The position numbers and the translations under genes were made by a program. From NCBI GenBank assembly GCA_963729935.1, contig CAVSPW010000002.1:1674001-1738000 (forward strand): a DNA stretch of 64,000 bases, given 5' to 3'. The DNA is from CAIKMD01 sp963729935 (GTDB taxonomy: Bacteria; Pseudomonadota; Alphaproteobacteria; ATCC43930; CGMCC-115725). The notes under the pieces are model-generated. The model saw only the letters and a list, made by a program, of their open reading frames with translations, was not told the DNA's origin and ran no database searches. Shown here in pieces: positions 7,932 through 15,137 of the stretch (positions within the stretch are counted from its first letter, which is position 1; each line of letters opens with the position of its first letter).

Positions 7932-8045
7932 CGTCATCCTTCTCTTGTCTGGGCGCGTCTGGGCGCGGCCGGGTCGCGGCGCGATTTGCCGAATTTCCGA
8001 TGTCCATCATCGCGCATGGCCAACGATCCGTCGGGTGCCTGCGCG

Positions 8046-8435
8046 CTAGAGCTTCGATCCGGTGAGCTCCCGGGCGCATAGATCTGCAGCACCGGAAACC
8101 GACTCTTTCATGCCGGGCAAATTGGACCAACCGCCCCTGGTGATGAAATCACCGCGCTGCCAAGTATCCAGCTTATTCAAGGCAGCAAGCTGCAGGACCG
8201 CATCGGGCGCTTTATTGAATTGGGCCGCGCAAATTGCGGCCGCCAGCTTAGCGCTCGCTCCGTCGGCGGCCTTCTCGGCCATGCCGGCGGCGGTTCCGCC
8301 CGTTACCCAGCCGCCCCAGATGAATCCGACGCTCATCGTTGCAATGACGGAAAGCACGCAACACCAGCCGAGCGCGGCCTTCGACGGCCGATACATCTCG
8401 AAGCGCTGTGCCAAGCCTGGATTCGATACTGCCAT
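8046..8435 (-). CDS. Membrane-anchored protein of unknown function (129 aa)
   Basis: A single transmembrane helix (about residues 21-45, ALGWCCVLSVIATMSVGFIW) follows a short N-terminal cytoplasmic segment. The rest is probably periplasmic and contains two cysteines (AAICAAQ, ADLCARE) that could pair. The pattern CAAQF...WQRGDFITRGGWSNLPG recurs in short unknown proteins of Rhizobiales. The ribosome-binding site GGGAGGAAACGA is excellent. The function is not known. Confidence 0.7.
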   Translation of the reverse strand: MAVSNPGLAQRFEMYRPSKAALGWCCVLSVIATMSVGFIWGGWVTGGTAAGMAEKAADGASAKLAAAICAAQFNKAPDAVLQLAALNKLDTWQRGDFITRGGWSNLPGMKESVSGAADLCARELTGSKL

Positions 8436-8471
8436 TCGTTTCCTCCCTGATATTATGGTTTGGGCGTTGAG

Positions 8472-8876
8472 TTACGACTTCACATGATGATCAAGCGCTG
8501 GCGAACGTCGTTCGCCGCGTGATTCGTTCGCATGCTGTTCGATGTGATACTTGGTCGCCGAATTCGCGTGACGGATGGCCTGCTGCGCGTGGCCGTGAGC
8601 GATGAGGGCCTGATGCGCCGCATGCGCGTGATCATTTTCCCCGTAGTGCTTCGAGGCCTGACGATGATGCCGCGCGGCTTGGTCGTGATGATCGGCAGCG
8701 GCAAGGTGATGCTCCATGCCCGAAAGCATCGTCGTCATGGCTTCGCTGCGGGTTTGGCTCGAGCCCTTCGCTGGGAGCCGCGACGCTTCCGCGGCGGTGC
8801 GATGGTAATGCGCACCCTCCAGTTCGGCTGTACCTAGGCGCGAGAGCGGCTTGCTCGGTGACAATGAGTCGCTCAT
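8472..8876 (-). CDS. Histidine-rich small protein (134 aa)
   Basis: About one residue in six is His, concentrated between residues 50 and 110 (MEHHLAAADHHDQAARHHRQ). The spacing suggests amphipathic helices with histidine faces. This could mean metal binding or simple compositional drift. There is no signal peptide. The ATG at 8876 has GGAAAG eight bases upstream and is preferred over a TTG two codons earlier. Its upstream region is a strikingly AT-rich island (8920-9063). No family is recognised. Confidence 0.6.
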   Translation of the reverse strand: MSDSLSPSKPLSRLGTAELEGAHYHRTAAEASRLPAKGSSQTRSEAMTTMLSGMEHHLAAADHHDQAARHHRQASKHYGENDHAHAAHQALIAHGHAQQAIRHANSATKYHIEQHANESRGERRSPALDHHVKS

Positions 8877-8919
8877 GGGCAAATCTTTCCGTTAGGCCGT
8901 ATTGACGGGCTTATTACTT

Positions 8920-9063
8920 AACTGGGGAGAAAAATCTATTTTGGCAAGCGAATATCAACGGGAGAGATATTTCAATCAATTCAATCGCGCTTAAATATCA
9001 AAAATAGAGAGCAATGTCATAGACATAGCGATTATTATTTTATTATATTTTATTATTTGAATT
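8920..9063. promoter_or_regulatory. AT-rich intergenic island between divergent small genes
   Basis: This stretch, especially 9030-9063 (ATTATTATTTTATTATATTT and similar), is far more AT-rich than its GC-rich surroundings. It separates divergent genes at 8876 (minus) and 9092 (plus). It probably contains their promoters and may be bent or bound by a nucleoid protein. No single promoter can be fixed. Confidence 0.4.
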
Positions 9064-9091
9064 ATGGCGGCCGGGACCTCATATAGTCATT

Positions 9092-9388
9092 ATGAAATCG
9101 GATCAATGGCCGCGGCGGTCCAAATCGACCCTCAGCTGGCAGTATCTTTCGGCGCGGGAACCGGATACCGGCGAGCGATGGACCGTGATTTGGGATACCG
9201 AGAGAAAGCCCGGGATCGACGGCCGGAATGCCGCGCTGGAAAAATTTGAGCCCGCGGCGCTTGAGCGGGCGCGACACATGCTGCGCCTCGGCTTCATCGT
9301 CTACGAGATACGCGATCCTGCCGGCTCGCTCGTTCTCGAAGAGGCCGAAATCAAACAACGCCTTGGGTCACGGCCGGCGGCTGCCTAA
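9092..9388 (+). CDS. Protein of unknown function (98 aa)
   Basis: This small soluble protein opens MKSDQWPRRSKSTLSWQYLS. It contains ERWTVIWDTERKPGID and a final LGFIVYEIRDPAGSLVLEEA block. The alternating strand pattern suggests a mixed alpha/beta fold. No clear ribosome-binding site precedes the ATG, so the start is uncertain. No family is recognised. Confidence 0.55.
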   Translation: MKSDQWPRRSKSTLSWQYLSAREPDTGERWTVIWDTERKPGIDGRNAALEKFEPAALERARHMLRLGFIVYEIRDPAGSLVLEEAEIKQRLGSRPAAA

Positions 9389-9414
9389 GCGTCCGCGCGC
9401 CAGAGCATGCGACG

Positions 9415-9618
9415 ATGCCGGATGCGATCGACAACGCTCAGCTCGCCCGCGACATGATCGAGGTGCATGGCCATGGCGCTGCCGGCGTCGCCCGAGAAAA
9501 TGCCCGGAGCGCGGCACTCGCTGGAAAACCTGACCAAGCGAGAAAATGGCTCAGGATTCTTGACGCCGTTCAGCGGCGAAGAGCCGGCGCCGCTTCGACG
9601 GGCGACCATCTCAGTTAG
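9415..9618 (+). CDS. Small helical protein of unknown function (67 aa)
   Basis: The product (MPDAIDNAQLARDMIEVHGH, then AAGVARENARSAALAGKPDQ, then ARKWLRILDAVQ) reads as three short helices and ends in a charged tail. The HGHGAAGVARENA...A..G....A..W motif is familiar from many uncharacterised alphaproteobacterial small proteins. It starts 26 bases after the preceding gene, probably in the same transcript. The ribosome-binding site is weak. Confidence 0.55.
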   Translation: MPDAIDNAQLARDMIEVHGHGAAGVARENARSAALAGKPDQARKWLRILDAVQRRRAGAASTGDHLS

Positions 9619-9664
9619 ATCTGCAACCCGGTCCCCGGGTCTTGGTCATATTGGATCGCCGATG

Positions 9665-9931
9665 TCAATGTTGCGAGACATTCCCTAAGGCATCGATCGC
9701 GACATCGACACGATGGCCGTCTTTGCTGGCGGAGCCAATCCAGTTGCCGGGAACGGTCGCCGATTGAATGATCAGCGGATGGGCGTATCCTTTGTTCTTC
9801 AACAATTCCAGCGACTGCGACCATGTTATCGCGTGGTCGGATCGCCGCAACTTGGCGCCGTCGCCGAGCGCCGCGGAACTTGCCGTGATCGCAAGCATCA
9901 ACGCCGCAACGGCGAGTGTTTTGTCGTTCAT
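9665..9931 (-). CDS. Secreted PepSY-like small protein (88 aa)
   Basis: A signal peptide of about 22 residues (MNDKTLAVAALMLAITASSA) precedes a domain with SQSLELLKNKGYAHPLIIQS and an ending DVAIDALGNVSQH. The helix followed by strands and the closing D..D.LGNV resemble a PepSY-type periplasmic domain. AGAGGAG lies 8-12 bases upstream of the ATG at 9931, which fixes the start. The role is unknown; PepSY domains often act as inhibitors or binding modules. Confidence 0.65.
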   Translation of the reverse strand: MNDKTLAVAALMLAITASSAALGDGAKLRRSDHAITWSQSLELLKNKGYAHPLIIQSATVPGNWIGSASKDGHRVDVAIDALGNVSQH

Positions 9932-10251
9932 TGTGCGAACTCCTCTCTGTCGCGGGAGCACGCGACTCGTTTCGAACGAGTTCTCTTGTCTCTCAGCCGG
10001 ACTTGCCGCGATCGGCACACCCGATGAAGCAACCTATAGCAATTCCGAGGGTGGCGGTGACTTAAGTGAGGTTAATTGGTACGGCGCGATGGCGCTGACG
10101 CGGTGAGGGATCGATCTTTGGCGACAGGCGGCGCTGCGTCGCGCTCTTGCCGCGCCATCCGTTGCTTCAGGCTCGGTTAGTCGTTGTCTTTCGGCGCCTT
10201 TGCCCGATCCTCCCAAGAGGATGAGGAACGCCCACGCTGTGACCTTTCTCG
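9932..10251. other. Gene-free stretch between divergent small genes
   Basis: No gene is supported in these 320 bases. It contains TTAA-N6-TTAA near 10061, one base short of CtrA spacing, and presumably the two divergent promoters. Confidence 0.35.
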
Positions 10252-10500
10252 ATGCTCGGCATCGCCCTGCCCAGCCTTCTATGGACGTTCGGGCGGGACG
10301 GGGGTAAGAACGGCCCGTCAGATCGCAATTTCAAGGTCAAACAACACGTGGACTTCGTTGCGTGGGACTTTCGGCCGATGCCCCTTGGCCGATCCGAGAC
10401 GGTTCGCGTGCTGCCGGTCGAGCATGGGATTCACCGATATCGAATCAAGTCCGTGACGGATGGCCAGGAACGCGTCGTCGTCGAAAGCGAGCTTGCATAG
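10252..10500 (+). CDS. Small protein of unknown function, paralogue of the 5780 gene
   Basis: From residue 26 onward the 82-residue product aligns with the protein at 5780-5965 at about 58% identity. The shared core is WDFRPMPLGRSETVRVLPVE followed by HGIHRYRIKSVTDGQERVVV. Residues 1-25 have no counterpart there, and the ATG at 10252 has no good ribosome-binding site, so the true start may be further downstream. The gene ends three bases before the next small gene, so the two are probably co-transcribed. Confidence 0.65.
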   Translation: MLGIALPSLLWTFGRDGGKNGPSDRNFKVKQHVDFVAWDFRPMPLGRSETVRVLPVEHGIHRYRIKSVTDGQERVVVESELA

Positions 10501-10503
10501 GTC

Positions 10504-10731
10504 ATGGCAGCCAAGCAACCCCAGGTCGGTCAGCAATACCGTCACGTTGGAACGGCTTTTCAGAATTCGGTCTGGATATTGACGGGCATCTTTGCGGGTC
10601 CCGACGGCATCGAGCACGCGCATTTGACATCGGCCTACGATGCGACGCGACAAAAGACGATCGCGCTGTCCGTGATCACCGACACACGACAATTCACCGC
10701 CGTCGAGACACGTCGTGCGCAGCCGGATTGA
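10504..10731 (+). CDS. Small protein of unknown function (75 aa)
   Basis: The product opens MAAKQPQVGQQYRHVGTAFQ. It continues VWILTGIFAGPDGIEHAHLT and ends with KTIALSVITDTRQFTAVE, which suggests a small five-strand barrel. It starts three bases after the stop of the preceding gene, so translational coupling is likely. The layout (G..Y, W, H, T.A.SV..D) loosely resembles the product at 21942; that similarity is weak and unconfirmed. Confidence 0.6.
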   Translation: MAAKQPQVGQQYRHVGTAFQNSVWILTGIFAGPDGIEHAHLTSAYDATRQKTIALSVITDTRQFTAVETRRAQPD

Positions 10732-10767
10732 CGTCCCGAAGCGCTTCTCGCAGCGGTCGCTCGGCCT

Positions 10768-10983
10768 TCACTGAGCGTCGCGAAAGAGCAGCTTTTGGAT
10801 TGCGCTTGAGTGCTCCAAGTCGAATTGTCGAACGACGGCGCTTCCATCGAGATTGGCTATGGCGAGCCAGATCAGTCCCGTCACGACGATGGCGGCAAGG
10901 ATCAGCGGCGCCGCAAATGACGCGAAGGTTTTTTGTGTTTTATGCGAAATAGCCAAATGAGGATCCGTCGCTCTGTTGTGCAT
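10768..10983 (-). CDS. Single-span membrane protein of unknown function (71 aa)
   Basis: A short N-terminal segment is followed by one clear transmembrane helix (about residues 24-46, SFAAPLILAAIVVTGLIWLA) and a 25-residue tail with charged residues. GAGCG lies upstream of the ATG. Nothing in the sequence indicates its role. It overlaps no other plausible gene. Confidence 0.5.
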   Translation of the reverse strand: MHNRATDPHLAISHKTQKTFASFAAPLILAAIVVTGLIWLAIANLDGSAVVRQFDLEHSSAIQKLLFRDAQ

Positions 10984-11151
10984 AGCGCGCTCATTCGGCG
11001 CCGATTCGACCGCTTATCAGCGCCATCGTGGCACTTCTGTCGCGCGGCGATCTCTGTGAGAAGCATAATTTGATCACGATCGACGCGTTTACAAGGGTAC
11101 GCGATCGGTTTTCTTTAGCGGCAAAACACCGCGCGAGGAAGGTTTGGGATT

Positions 11152-11367
11152 ATGAACGCTTGCCACGATTTCATGTTTGAGTTCGTTACCGGAAAGAACC
11201 GGGACGGGCGATATGTCCGCATGAGGATGCGGTCCGAACCGGCGCTTCGAAAACGCGAGCAAGATCTGCACATCAGACTGAAGGCGGATGCCACCGAGTT
11301 CGATGCGAACGCATTGGCGGCGGCGCTCGGCCGCTTGGTCGCGCGCATCGAAATACCGGGCGAGTAA
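11152..11367 (+). CDS. Small protein of unknown function (71 aa)
   Basis: The ribosome-binding site GCGAGGAAGG is good. The product opens MNACHDFMFEFVTGKNRDGR. It has a beta-rich, arginine-rich middle (YVRMRMRSEPALRKREQDLH) and a C-terminal helix (DANALAAALGRLVARIEI). No family is recognised. It is the last gene before the ATPase operon on this strand. Confidence 0.55.
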   Translation: MNACHDFMFEFVTGKNRDGRYVRMRMRSEPALRKREQDLHIRLKADATEFDANALAAALGRLVARIEIPGE

Positions 11368-11703
11368 CCGCGCGAAACTGAGTTCGAAGCCTGCCGGCCG
11401 ACTGGCCGCCGTTTTAGCCTCGGCCGCCGATCACGCGCTCTTTGGCTCGGCACGCTCGTATGCTACTCTGCCGCTCGAAGGCAAGACGATCCGAGGGGGC
11501 GGGATGAGCAAAATGATCGCCAGCTTGCTCGCGCTCACTTTCGTGCTTGCGGGGAACCGGCTCGCGCCGCCGAAGAAAAGTCGCGCGTCGGCATGGCGGC
11601 GACTACCTTTTCGAGCCGCCGGCTTCGCCGCCTGCGCCTCGTCAGCTTCGATCCCATGTTGAGCCAAGTCAAAGCCGTGCGGAGCCCCGGGAGATAAGCA
11701 TCC
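11368..11703. other. Mostly gene-free stretch upstream of the ATPase operon
   Basis: The only candidate is an ATG at 11504 with a preceding GGGGGCGGG, opening MSKMIASLLALTFVLAGNRL. This looks like a signal peptide but runs into low-quality sequence and stops at 11662. It could be a short secreted protein broken by a frameshift, or chance. I do not call it a gene. Confidence 0.3.
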
Positions 11704-11732
11704 ACGGGCCGGCTGGTCCTCGGCCGGCCCGT
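11704..11732 (+). terminator. Strong hairpin before atpD
   Basis: ACGGGCCGGC (11704-11713) and GCCGGCCCGT (11723-11732) make a perfect 10-bp GC-rich stem with a 9-base loop, ending 28 bases before the atpD ATG. There is no T-run. It may stop upstream transcription or act as a leader structure for the operon. Confidence 0.5.
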
Positions 11733-11760
11733 CTGGCCTTCCTGACCTAAGAAAGTTCTT

Positions 11761-13200
11761 ATGGCGGAAAACCCGAACGATGCTCACGACGGGCCAATGA
11801 TAGGGCGGATTGTCGCCGTTCATGGCTCCGTCCTTGACGTCGCCTTTGCGGCCGGCGCCCTTCCGGCGGTCGAAGATGCGATCGTGGTCGAAAGCGATAT
11901 CGGCCATTCGATCATCGCCGAAGTACATCAGCACCTTGGTCCGACTACCATCCGTGCGGTCGCGCTCGAAAACACCACTGGCCTTCGGCGCGGCGCCAAG
12001 GCGTGCGGCATGGGCACGGCGCTTCGCGTCCCCGTCGGCGAAGCGGTGCTCGGGCGTCTCCTCAACGCCATCGGCGCGCCCGCCGACCGCTTGGCGCCGC
12101 TCGCCGCCACGATCGAACGCCGGCCCATTCACGCGCCGGCGCCCGCCATCGATCGACTGGGCGCGACGCTCGAAATTTTTCATACCGGCATCAAGGTCAT
12201 CGATCTGCTCGCGCCGCTGGTAACGGGCGGCAAAGCCGCGATGTTCGGCGGCGCCGGGGTCGGCAAGACCGTGCTGATCATGGAGCTGATCCGCACCACC
12301 GTCGAACGACATGCGGGGAGATCGGTCTTTGCCGGGATCGGCGAGCGGTCGCGCGAGGGACACGAGCTCTATCTCGAGCTCCAGCAATCCGGTGTGCTCG
12401 CGCGCACGGCTCTCGTCTTCGGCCAGATGAACGAGCCGCCGGGCGCCCGCTGGCGCGCGGGCCTCACCGCGCTCGCGATCGCCGAGTATTTCCGCGACAC
12501 TGCGCACGAGAATGTGCTTCTGCTGATCGACAACGTCTATCGGCTGGTGCAAGCCGGCAGCGAGGTGTCGGGGCTGCTCGGCCGCCTGCCCTCGCGCGTC
12601 GGTTACCAGCCCACCCTCGCCAGCGAGATCGCCGAGCTCGAGGAACGCATCGCCTCCGTCGCGGGCGCGGCGATCACGTCGATCCAAGCCGTCTACGTGC
12701 CGGCGGATGATTTCACCGACCCGGCCGTCGCCGAGATCTTCAGCCACCTCGATTCCTCGATCGTGCTCTCCCGCGACATGGCGAGTGAGGGCATGTATCC
12801 GGCGGTCGATCCACTCGGCTCGACCTCGAGCCTGCTCGACCCGCGCCTTGTCGGCGAGGCGCATTACCGAATCGCGCAGGAAGTACGCAAGACCATCGCC
12901 CATTACCGCGAGTTGCAAGAGATTATCGCGCTCCTTGGGATCGAGGAGCTGAGCGCGACCGACCGCAGCGCGGTGAAGCGCGCGCGGCGCCTCATGCGCT
13001 TTCTGACGCAACCCTTCATGGTCACGGTCGCCTTCACCGGGAAACCCGGCCGAGCGGTGGAGCTCGAGGCGACGCTCGCCGGCTGCCGTGCGATCCTGGA
13101 CGGCGAAGCCGATGATTGGGCCGAAAACTCGCTTTACATGGTCGGGGATCTCGAGGAGGCACGCGAGCGCGAAGCCCAGGCCGCCAAGGGGGCGACATGA
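11761..13200 (+). CDS. atpD: N-type F1Fo-ATPase subunit beta
   Basis: This catalytic subunit (479 aa) heads a nine-gene operon. Its Walker A is GGAGVGKT at residues 163-170. The catalytic glutamate lies in GERSREGHEL (Glu195), and GSEVSGLLGRLPSRVGYQPT matches the family. The DELSEED lever motif of ordinary F1 is altered to EELSATD. The order D-C-Q-R-B-E-F-A-G, with beta first and no delta gene, is diagnostic of the N-ATPase (alternate F-ATPase), which coexists with a standard F-ATPase elsewhere in the genomes that carry it. The stop overlaps the next start as ATGA. Confidence 0.95.
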   Translation: MAENPNDAHDGPMIGRIVAVHGSVLDVAFAAGALPAVEDAIVVESDIGHSIIAEVHQHLGPTTIRAVALENTTGLRRGAKACGMGTALRVPVGEAVLGRLLNAIGAPADRLAPLAATIERRPIHAPAPAIDRLGATLEIFHTGIKVIDLLAPLVTGGKAAMFGGAGVGKTVLIMELIRTTVERHAGRSVFAGIGERSREGHELYLELQQSGVLARTALVFGQMNEPPGARWRAGLTALAIAEYFRDTAHENVLLLIDNVYRLVQAGSEVSGLLGRLPSRVGYQPTLASEIAELEERIASVAGAAITSIQAVYVPADDFTDPAVAEIFSHLDSSIVLSRDMASEGMYPAVDPLGSTSSLLDPRLVGEAHYRIAQEVRKTIAHYRELQEIIALLGIEELSATDRSAVKRARRLMRFLTQPFMVTVAFTGKPGRAVELEATLAGCRAILDGEADDWAENSLYMVGDLEEAREREAQAAKGAT

Positions 13201-13649
13201 AGCTCAGCGTGAGCACGCCGCTTGCGATCGTCACCGAAACGGATGACGTCGCCCATCTTCGCGCCGAAGATGAGACCGGCGCATTCGGTATCCTCCCGGG
13301 CCATGCCGATTTCCTGACGGCGCTTGCCGTCTCCGTGGTCAGCTGGCGCAATCATACCGGCGCCGAGCATCACCTCGCCTTGCGCGGCGGCATGCTCGAA
13401 GTGCGCGGCGGCCAGACGATCACGATCGCAACACGCGAGGCCGTCGCCAGTGAGGATCTGCACCATCTCGAAACCGAAGTGCTCGCCGCCTTCCGCCGAC
13501 GCATCGAGGAGGAACGCGCGGCGCGCATCGACGCGCAGCGGCTTTACCTCGCGGCGATCCGGCAAATCTGCCGCTTTCTCCGGTCGGAACGCGCGCCGGC
13601 CATTCCCGGTGGTCCGGGCGTCCCGCAGCCCGACGGTCTCGATCAATGA
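13197..13649 (+). CDS. atpC: N-type F1Fo-ATPase subunit epsilon
   Basis: This central-stalk subunit (150 aa) starts at the ATG overlapping the atpD stop. The N-terminal beta-sandwich shows GAFGILPGHADFLTALAVSV and ALRGGMLEVRGG. The C-terminal half is helical (RRRIEEERAARIDAQRLYLA). It is somewhat longer than usual because of a Pro/Gly-rich tail after residue 135. It joins gamma in the rotor and probably modulates activity. Its stop overlaps the next gene as ATGA. Confidence 0.9.
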   Translation: MKLSVSTPLAIVTETDDVAHLRAEDETGAFGILPGHADFLTALAVSVVSWRNHTGAEHHLALRGGMLEVRGGQTITIATREAVASEDLHHLETEVLAAFRRRIEEERAARIDAQRLYLAAIRQICRFLRSERAPAIPGGPGVPQPDGLDQ

Positions 13650-13930
13650 CGGAGCCGCCCGCCGATCGCGAGCCGCTCGACAAGGCCGTGAAGACTCGGC
13701 AAGAACGGCGCGCGCGCTGGCAGCGCGAGGGCGAGCGTTCGCTCGGCCAGAATCTGGCGATGATCGGGTCGTTGGGGTGGACGATCGTGACGCCGACCTT
13801 GATCGGCATTTTCGCCGGCCGCTGGCTCGACCGGCACTTGGGCATGGGTATTTTCTGGACGCTCGGTCTGCTCGTGGCCGGGCTTGCCCTCGGATGCACA
13901 CTCGCCTGGAAGAGGATGTACAGCGAATGA
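13646..13930 (+). CDS. atpQ: N-ATPase small membrane protein AtpQ (AtpI-like)
   Basis: This 94-residue protein has a charged N-terminal helix (KTRQERRARWQREGERSLGQ) and two transmembrane helices (LAMIGSLGWTIVTPTLIGIF and IFWTLGLLVAGLALGCTLAW) joined by AGRWLDRHLG. That is the AtpI-like family found at this position in N-ATPase operons, thought to assist c-ring assembly or Mg2+ supply. It overlaps both neighbours by four bases. Confidence 0.88.
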   Translation: MTEPPADREPLDKAVKTRQERRARWQREGERSLGQNLAMIGSLGWTIVTPTLIGIFAGRWLDRHLGMGIFWTLGLLVAGLALGCTLAWKRMYSE

Positions 13931-14211
13931 CCCACGAAGCGCTGCTCTCGACTCCCTCTCTCGCCATCGCGATGGCGCTGACCGGCTTCGCGTTCGGCCT
14001 TGTTTATTTTGCGGCCTTGCGGCGGACCGCCACGCTCATCGTCGCCGGGAGCCGGGTTTTCGCCTTGGCGCTCACTTTGGGCCGGATCGGGGCGGCAATC
14101 CTCTTCCTGGGTCTCGCCGCAAAGCTCGGCGCCGCATCGCTGCTCGCAGCCTTTCTGGGCTTTCTCCTCGCCCGCATGGTGGCGCTGCGCGCCGCGCGGA
14201 GCGCCGGTTAA
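13927..14211 (+). CDS. atpR: N-ATPase small membrane protein AtpR
   Basis: This 94-residue protein with three predicted membrane helices opens MTHEALLSTPSLAIAMALTG. The conserved arginines are in LRRTATLIVAGSR and LGRIGAAILFLGLAAKLG. AtpR is specific to N-type operons and is proposed to act with AtpQ in assembling or stabilising the c ring. I placed the start at the ATGA overlap with atpQ. The stop shares one base with the atpB start (TAATG). Confidence 0.88.
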   Translation: MTHEALLSTPSLAIAMALTGFAFGLVYFAALRRTATLIVAGSRVFALALTLGRIGAAILFLGLAAKLGAASLLAAFLGFLLARMVALRAARSAG

Positions 14212-14882
14212 TGGAGCCCTCTCCGCTCATAAGCACCGTCGTCTTCCGTCTCGGTCCGGTCGCGATCACGCGACCGGTCGTCACCACCTGGGCTATCATG
14301 CTCGCGCTCGCGCTTGCCTGCCGGTTCGCCACGCGGCGCTCGGCGTTGCATCCCGATCGCTGGCAAACGGTGCTCGAGCTCGTCGTGAGCGGCATCGCCA
14401 AGCAGATCGAGGACGTCATCGGCAAGGATGCGCGACCCTTTCTTCCCCTGATCGGGACCCTATTCATCTTCCTGCTGACGGCCAATCTCTCCGGCGTGCT
14501 GCCGGGCGTCGAAGCGCCCACCAGCAAGCTCGAGACTCCGGCGGCGCTGGCGCTCATCGTGTTCGTCTCGGTCCATTATTTCGGCGTGCGCGCGCGCGGC
14601 ATCGGCGGCTACATCGCGAGCTTCGCCGAGCCCAAGCTCATCATGCTGCCGCTCAACATAATCTCCGAAGTGACACGGACCTTCTCTCTCATGGTGCGGC
14701 TCTTCGGCAATGTCATGAGCGGCGAATTCGTGATCGCGCTCGTCGTGGCGCTGGCGGGTCTTTTCGTACCGATCCCGCTCATGGCGCTCGAAATCCTGGT
14801 CGGCACCGTGCAGGCCTACATTTTCACGGTTCTCGCAACGGTCTTCATCGGCGCCGCCGTGGGCGCCGCCGGAAAAGCATAG
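14211..14882 (+). CDS. atpB: N-type F1Fo-ATPase subunit a
   Basis: This 223-residue stator subunit of the ion channel has the essential arginine, Arg163 in MVRLFGNVMSGE (E. coli Arg210). The helix before it is FAEPKLIMLPLNIISEVTRT, and the partner helix near residues 195-215 (EILVGTVQAYIFTVLATVFI) is also present. It is shorter than standard a subunits at the N-terminus, as is typical of N-type enzymes. It starts at the ATG that overlaps the atpR stop by one base. Confidence 0.93.
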   Translation: MEPSPLISTVVFRLGPVAITRPVVTTWAIMLALALACRFATRRSALHPDRWQTVLELVVSGIAKQIEDVIGKDARPFLPLIGTLFIFLLTANLSGVLPGVEAPTSKLETPAALALIVFVSVHYFGVRARGIGGYIASFAEPKLIMLPLNIISEVTRTFSLMVRLFGNVMSGEFVIALVVALAGLFVPIPLMALEILVGTVQAYIFTVLATVFIGAAVGAAGKA

Positions 14883-14892
14883 AGGAGGGATC

Positions 14893-15135
14893 ATGGATCC
14901 GAAGATCATGAGCATCATCGGCGCGGTCATCGCTGTCTCGATCGGTTCGATCGGACCGGCGCTCGGCGAAGGCCGTTCGGTCGCGGCCGCGATGGATGCG
15001 ATCGCGCGGCAGCCCGAGGCGGCCGGGACGATCTCGCGCACGCTGTTCGTCGGCCTCGCCATGATCGAAACCATGGCGATCTACTGTCTGGTCGTGGCGC
15101 TGCTGCTGCTTTTCGCCAATCCCTATACCGGCTGA
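14893..15135 (+). CDS. atpE: N-type F1Fo-ATPase subunit c
   Basis: This 80-residue hairpin forms the rotor ring. Helix 1 has GPALGEGRSV with Glu26. The polar loop is ARQPEA (residues 38-43). Helix 2 has AMIETMAIYC with Glu59, Thr60 and Tyr64. Against the Na+-binding c subunit of Ilyobacter (Gln32, Glu65, Ser66, Tyr70), this gives Glu, Glu, Thr and Tyr, a nearly complete Na+-type ligand set with an extra carboxylate. Ion preference still needs experiment. GGAGGG precedes the ATG. Confidence 0.95.
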   Translation: MDPKIMSIIGAVIAVSIGSIGPALGEGRSVAAAMDAIARQPEAAGTISRTLFVGLAMIETMAIYCLVVALLLLFANPYTG

Positions 15136-15137
15136 CC

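Noticed and set aside
10061..10074. TTAA-N6-TTAA as a possible CtrA site
   Set aside because: The spacing is six, not seven; CtrA sites are strict about spacing.
11504..11662. Short ORF with a signal-peptide-like start
   Set aside because: The sequence after the putative signal is low quality and could be out of frame; not enough to call a gene.
11431..13011. Long open frame on the minus strand opposite atpD
   Set aside because: It is antisense to a clearly coding gene, Arg/Asp-rich, and without a ribosome-binding site or recognisable sequence; it is a codon-bias shadow.
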